Shown: piece by piece, positions 57,801 to 62,227 of the stretch | Layout: each line of letters begins with the position of its first letter | How positions within the stretch are numbered: position 1 is the first letter of the stretch | From: Phaeoceros laevis | Lineage: Eukaryota; Anthocerotophyta; Anthocerotopsida; Notothyladales | Assembly (NCBI GenBank): GCA_049999765.1 | Contig: JBNGIQ010009459.1 | Span: 1-62,227 of the forward strand | Reading direction: 5' to 3' | Length of the DNA stretch: 62,227 nucleotides | Program-made: the position numbers and the translations under genes | Notes under the pieces: generated by a model | The model's database searches: none | What the model was told of the DNA's origin: nothing | The model's input: the letters and a program-made list of their open reading frames with translations, nothing else

Positions 57801-59382
57801 TGTCTGGAATGCTATGATCTTAGGGTACGCCCAAAGTAATGAGTGTGAAGAAGCTTTGCAGCTATTTGCTCAAATGCGAGATGAAGGTGTGATGCCAGAT
57901 GGGCGAACATACGCCATTGCACTGAAGGCTTGCAGTGTCCTGGCAGAATTGTCAGATAGGAATGAAGGAAATGATTTGGATGCTTTGAAAGAGCGGTGTC
58001 TGGAAACTGTAAGAGTCATCCATGAAGATATTGAGAAAGAAAACTTTGAGTCAGATGCATTTATAGAGACCACGCTAGTGGATGTGTACGCAAAATGTGG
58101 TAACCTGGAAGATGCTAGGTGTGTGTTTGATAAAATGCGTCAGCATGACGTAGTTTCGTGGACTGCCATGATCTTGGGGTATTCTCAGATGGGCAGAGGT
58201 GAAGAAGCATTGAAATTGTTCACGCGCATGCAACAGGAAGGTGTGATACCTGACAGCCGGACATATGTTGCTGCACTGAACGCTTGTGGTAGTCTGGCAG
58301 GCCTGGAGAAGGGAAAGGAGATTCACTCAGAGGTTTTGAAAGCTGGCCTGGAGGGTGTTGACTCGTTTGTGACAGAGAGTCTGATAAATATGTATGGTAA
58401 ATGTGGGAGTATGGCAGATGCTCTGCAGGTGTTTGAGGCGATGGCCAAAAGAGAAATTGTGGCGTGGAATGCATTGATTTCGGGGTATGCCCATCAAGGA
58501 GACAGCCAAGCTGTTTTTGACATGTTTGATAGGATGGTGAAGGAGGGGGTGCACCCAGACAGGATCACATTCCTTGGTGTCCTCACGGTGTGCAGTCATG
58601 CAGGTCTTGTGGACAGGGGCCAGGAATACCTCAATGCTATGAGTACAGTGTATGGCATGGTTCCAACAATTAAGCATGTAACTTGTGTGGTCGATCTTCT
58701 TGGCCGGGCAGGCCACCTAGCTGAGGCAATGGAGATGGTGAAAGCACTACATTTGCAACCTTGTGGTGCTTTGTGGAGATGTCTCCTGGGTGCTTGTCGG
58801 AAGTGGGGTGATGTGGAGCTTGGTAGACAGGCCTTCGAGTCTGCAGTGAGGCTGAATAAAGATGATGCTGCAGCTTATGTTTTGATGTCAAACATATATG
58901 CGGCTGCCCACATGTGGGAGGAGGCGAATGAGATGCAGACAGTGAGAGTGCAATCAGGAGCATGGAAGCAACCTGGACAGAGCTGGTGGATGGATATGAG
59001 CGGAGCTGTGCATGTGTTTGTGGTGGGAGACCAACGACATCCTGAGAGCCAGGATATCTATGCAAAACTGAAAGATCTTCTGGTCAAAATGAAGAAACAA
59101 GGATACGTGCCTCACCTTGACTCAGTGTTGCGAGATATACCCGATGACGAGAAGGAAGATGCTTTGTGTGGTCACAGTGAGAGGTTGGCTATTTGTTACG
59201 CCCTACTGAAAACACCTGAAGGGACAACCATCCGTGTGGTAAAGAATTTGCGGGTGTGTGAGGATTGTCACAGGGCCACTGCTCTTATTTCTAGGATTGA
59301 GCAGCGAACCATCATTTGCAGAGATGCCACCCGCTTTCATGTCTTCAAGGATGGCAAGTGCTCTTGCGGGGATTATTGGTGA
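54855..59382 (+). CDS. giant PPR-DYW editing factor with N-terminal PDF motif (3 exons)
   Basis: Exons 54855-54930, 55014-55108 and 55186-59382 give about 1455 residues with agreeing phases; a ctaac branch-point lies in intron 2. Residues about 35-85 (DALWERYFKDPTEWWDNR, then PDFRHKNAKHALWL) match the PDF motif of organellar single-stranded DNA-binding OSB proteins. A long PLS array follows, with YAKCGSLEDAR-type repeats every 116-120 residues. Then come E1/E2 motifs and a complete DYW cytidine deaminase domain: the HSE active-site motif in GHSERLAICYALL, CEDCH for zinc binding, and the terminal CSCGDYW. It is therefore expected to recognise and deaminate a specific cytidine in an organellar transcript. 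The ATG at 54855 is the first in frame; targeting is likely but not clear-cut. Confidence 0.9.
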
Positions 59383-60808
59383 CTTAGCCAGATTCTTTTC
59401 CCACGAAAGTACCCCTCGTGGGGATATAACAACAAAGTTTGTGAATTGCCAGGGACACACAATTTCATATCTGGTGAGCTTGTTCATGCCATTTGGAAAA
59501 GTTGGTTTGAGTCTCATTTTTTGTGTCGAGAGTGCAGCGGTCAACCTGTATTGTACATGTGAAAGCTAGAATGGAAGTCATGCAGTATCTGTCCGGTGCC
59601 CAGGGACTGTACAGTAACATCTGGAGTGCAATGGTCACAGGGTACTTACCGAAGGACTGGGTTCAATAAAACGCAAGCCTGCAACAGGATGGGGTCACAC
59701 AAGGTAGGCTTGCGCCTGGGACCGAGATCCTGCTCAAGTTCTAGACCCCTGTCTGCATCAGACATGGTATTGGGGAGGGCCAAACTGGTGACACGAGGTG
59801 TGGGAGCTTTGCTACATTCGTATGCTCCTGGTAAGTCAATACTTGACAATCTTGAATTCTTGTGGATCAGAAGTTTTTAGGACATAAGTTACAAGGCGTT
59901 ATTTCCTGTGTATCTTATCAGGGTAGCCAATCTCGGAAGTCGAGAGTAAATGTCAACCGACGATGTCGCAACTCGCAAAGAAATAGCCTGAGTTGGACTC
60001 CGATCATTGCGAATTTGCAATGCCCCTGAGCTGCTCCTCCTCACAGAGGGTCATGAGATAGTCAAGTCGTGAAAAAGAGGGAGGCCAGCCAGCCAGTTTT
60101 CAAGCAGTGGGTACGACGTGGCAGTAGGCCTCCTCCGCCTTTACTTCCTACCGAGATTTACCTTGAAGTGTAAGGTTCTAATTAGGGAAAGGAGTTACCT
60201 ATATAAGGTCATGGCCTGGCCCGCTTCGCAAGACCCATTTCTGTACTGCTCCACTCACTATTGTGATAGCCTGCCGTGCGCGTCGAACCCCACGACAGAC
60301 CCCGCTCTCGACTCTGATTGTGGCGGTATCTTCCCGCGCGGCTTTGGTGTGCGTTGCGATCGCGGGCTTACCTTGCACAAACCTACGCATCCGCTTCCGC
60401 TTGGATCGCGCGAAATTCCTGAGCCGCTTTACATCCATCTCCGCACCGCACCATCTCCGGTCGTTGCCGCAAAAGTCCGCAGAATCTCGCCCCTACAGCT
60501 TTGTCTTGCCGATTTTGCGCTCCGCTGAGCTTCCCCGCATCCGCTCCATCTCCAGAGCAAGGCCGGCCGGCGGCCTAGGTCTACGAGGCCACTTCCCGGT
60601 TCGTTCCTTGCCCTGGATCATGCAGTGGTTGCGGCCGCGGTGCATATCGATCGGTTTTGTGGTGCGGCGCAGACGATTCGGATTGTTGGGTGTCTCGCAA
60701 CTAGGTTTGGATTCGAAGTCTGCTTGCCAAATTGTGTAGTGAAGATTCCGTTTTCAGAGGAGAACGGACCTCTGCCGGATTGCAGCTGAGCTCATCGATG
60801 TGATATCC
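59383..60808. other. intergenic region and promoter of the next gene
   Basis: No gene recognised in 59383-60100. A TATA-like box TATATAA is at 60200-60206, about 600 bp before the next start codon, suggesting a long 5' UTR rich in CpG and CT (60230-60600). ORFs inside that leader (60118-60739) have no family features. Confidence 0.5.
60200..60206 (+). promoter_or_regulatory. TATA-like box
   Basis: Sequence ctatataagg in a region otherwise GC-rich, upstream of the gene starting at 60809. Inferred from sequence only. Confidence 0.4.
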
Positions 60809-62227
60809 ATGGACGGAGGGGTAGTCATGGAGGGAGCCAGGATTTGCATTCCCAACTCGAGGCCATCTGCCGAACATGACGAAGCTTGGAAGCGCGTCAG
60901 CAAAGATCTTTCATGTATGTGGTTTTGCATCTTACCGCCACTTAGGGTTTTTTGTTCCTCCGATTGTTACTCTCTGCTTATGCTCGATGATGTCGTGGCA
61001 GGGATGCACAGTTGCAATTACATGTGGGATCTGATTTCCACAAAGCTGACAGAGCTGAAGGAGACTCGCGATCAGGCTGCACGGATTGCTGCGCGGGGCG
61101 CAGCTGCACCTGCGGAGAGAGGAGCAGTCCTTGATGGCTACTTCCCTGCCCCTGCCGTTGGTTTGGAGGTTGGGGCAGTGGTCAGGGGGATGCACTTTGA
61201 GGCAGCCCCAGTGGCAGCTCGGTTGGCCCTCCCAGCGCCACCCCAAGTGCCAAAGAATTTGCGACTGTATGGGAGATTGGAGGACTGGGGCCTTGACGAA
61301 TCCAGAAGGACAGGGTGGGACCAATTCAAAATTCCATCGCAACCCACGAGGCCGGAGGAGTTGACAGACGGTCTGAAAGCCAAGGATGTTTATGTGGTTG
61401 GTGCATGCCCAGTGGCACCTCATTTGGCACCCCCAGTCCCACCCCAAGTACCACCCCCAGTGCCAAAGAATTTGCAACCCTTGCGGAGAATGGACAACAG
61501 GGGCTCTAACGAATTCAGAGGGACAGGGCGGGACCAATTCGAAACTCCATTGCAGACCCGGAAGCCGGAGGAGTTGACAGACGTTGCAGGAGCTCGCATC
61601 CCGAAAGCCAAGGAAGCACCCCCAGTGCCACCTCTATTGGCACCCCCGGTGCCACCCCAAGCGCCGCCCCCAGTGTCAAAGAATTTGCAACCCTTGCGGA
61701 TAATAGAGGACGGGGGCCCTGACGAATCCAGAAGGACAGGGCGGGACCAACTTGAAATTCCATTGCAGCGCAGGAAGCAAGAGGAGCTGACAGACGTTGC
61801 TCGCGGCCTGAAAGTCAAGGAAGCTTACATGATTCGCCCTCCTGCACCGCCTCAAGCAAAGGATAGTGTACCTGAGCCTAGGACTAATGCGGTTGGGGAA
61901 GATTCTCCAAGGGACAATTCGAAGAAAGGTCGGGAGGTGGAGGTCCGTAGGGGAAGTGCTGCAGGTGGGACATGGAAGGGAGCGGAGGAGCAGAAGGGAT
62001 TGGCAGGGGGCAGAAGGGAGGAGCGAAGAAGGCTGGGAGAGGATAGACGGGAGGAGAGCAAGGGGACAGTGACGATCAAGGGGGAGGCTAGAAGGGGAGT
62101 GGTAGAAGGGACACCTAAAGGAAGACAGGGGGTAGAGAGGGCAGAAAAAACGGAGCAATCCATTGCGCAGGCAGCAGTAGAGGTGGGAGAGAAGCGGAAG
62201 AGAGTCGGTGACACAGAGAGAAAACAG
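60809..62227 (+). CDS. proline-rich, then highly charged repeat protein, 3' end beyond window
   Basis: Exon 1 60809-60914 (MDGGVVMEGARICIPNSRPS) joins exon 2 from 61002 (T|GG ATG CAC) in phase. Exon 2 stays open to the window edge, so the protein has at least 440 residues. It opens with a helical segment (YMWDLISTKLTELKETRDQA). Then comes a unit of about 65 residues repeated three times (from about 61200, 61390 and 61610), each with APPVPPQ-type proline runs, VPKNLQPLRR, an acidic-Gly stretch, TGRDQFETPLQ and a PEELTD motif. After about 61850 it is very rich in Arg, Glu, Lys and Gly (RREERRRLGEDRREESKG). It looks like a nuclear or RNA-binding disordered protein. I do not recognise a family. 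Confidence 0.7.
   Translation, partial: MDGGVVMEGARICIPNSRPSAEHDEAWKRVSKDLSCMWFCILPPLRVFCSSDCYSLLMLDDVVAGMHSCNYMWDLISTKLTELKETRDQAARIAARGAAAPAERGAVLDGYFPAPAVGLEVGAVVRGMHFEAAPVAARLALPAPPQVPKNLRLYGRLEDWGLDESRRTGWDQFKIPSQPTRPEELTDGLKAKDVYVVGACPVAPHLAPPVPPQVPPPVPKNLQPLRRMDNRGSNEFRGTGRDQFETPLQTRKPEELTDVAGARIPKAKEAPPVPPLLAPPVPPQAPPPVSKNLQPLRIIEDGGPDESRRTGRDQLEIPLQRRKQEELTDVARGLKVKEAYMIRPPAPPQAKDSVPEPRTNAVGEDSPRDNSKKGREVEVRRGSAAGGTWKGAEEQKGLAGGRREERRRLGEDRREESKGTVTIKGEARRGVVEGTPKGRQGVERAEKTEQSIAQAAVEVGEKRKRVGDTERKQ

Overview
The window is nuclear DNA of a land plant, most likely a seedless plant (lycophyte, fern or bryophyte). The evidence is spliceosomal introns with plant-type signals, two nuclear tRNA-Ala genes, very long PLS-type pentatricopeptide (PPR) proteins of which one carries a complete DYW editing domain, and plant-specific families (WAT1-related transporter, dirigent-like protein, lumenal FKBP20-2-like protein, HIT4-like protein). 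The species cannot be fixed from sequence alone. The DNA comes from a draft assembly with three N gaps (10, 400 and 100 Ns).

Layout. 0.9-2.8 kb: a seven-exon WAT1/EamA transporter. 3-19 kb: an accessory region built from repeated copies of a small protein family that I read as nucleoplasmin-like (NPL) domains. It holds one clean gene, two or three frameshifted copies, a minus-strand branch, and a copy with a C-terminal membrane anchor. Mixed in are two identical tRNA-Ala(AGC) genes, a tRNA relic, an RNase H1-like relic, PPR relics, a 2-kb tandem duplication and a 703-bp insertion whose empty site is preserved in the sister copy. 19-21 kb: intergenic, with one inverted-repeat element.

21.3-34.5 kb: a pterin/folate neighbourhood, all on the minus strand. 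In transcription order it runs CNX3/MoaC (molybdopterin), HPPK/DHPS (folate), an otubain deubiquitinase, and aminodeoxychorismate synthase (p-aminobenzoate branch of folate). CNX3 and HPPK/DHPS are only 22 bp apart, and a decayed second copy of the pair lies just upstream with the same close spacing. 34.8-42.3 kb: FKBP20-2-like isomerase, a four-helix membrane protein of unknown function, a dirigent-like protein, a single NPL protein starting MEFWGC, and a NUDT19-like Nudix hydrolase.

42.3-48 kb: a repeat block with 80-bp and 42-bp tandem arrays, long foldbacks, AT-rich degenerate ORFs and two gaps. 48-59.4 kb: two paralogous giant PPR genes flanking a HIT4-like gene. The first PPR stops just before the DYW domain. 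The second has an N-terminal OSB-type PDF motif and a full DYW domain. 60.8 kb to the edge: the 5' part of a proline-rich and then highly charged repeat protein that continues beyond the window.

Exon coordinates were worked out by hand from splice signals and frame continuity, so single boundaries may be off by a few bases.
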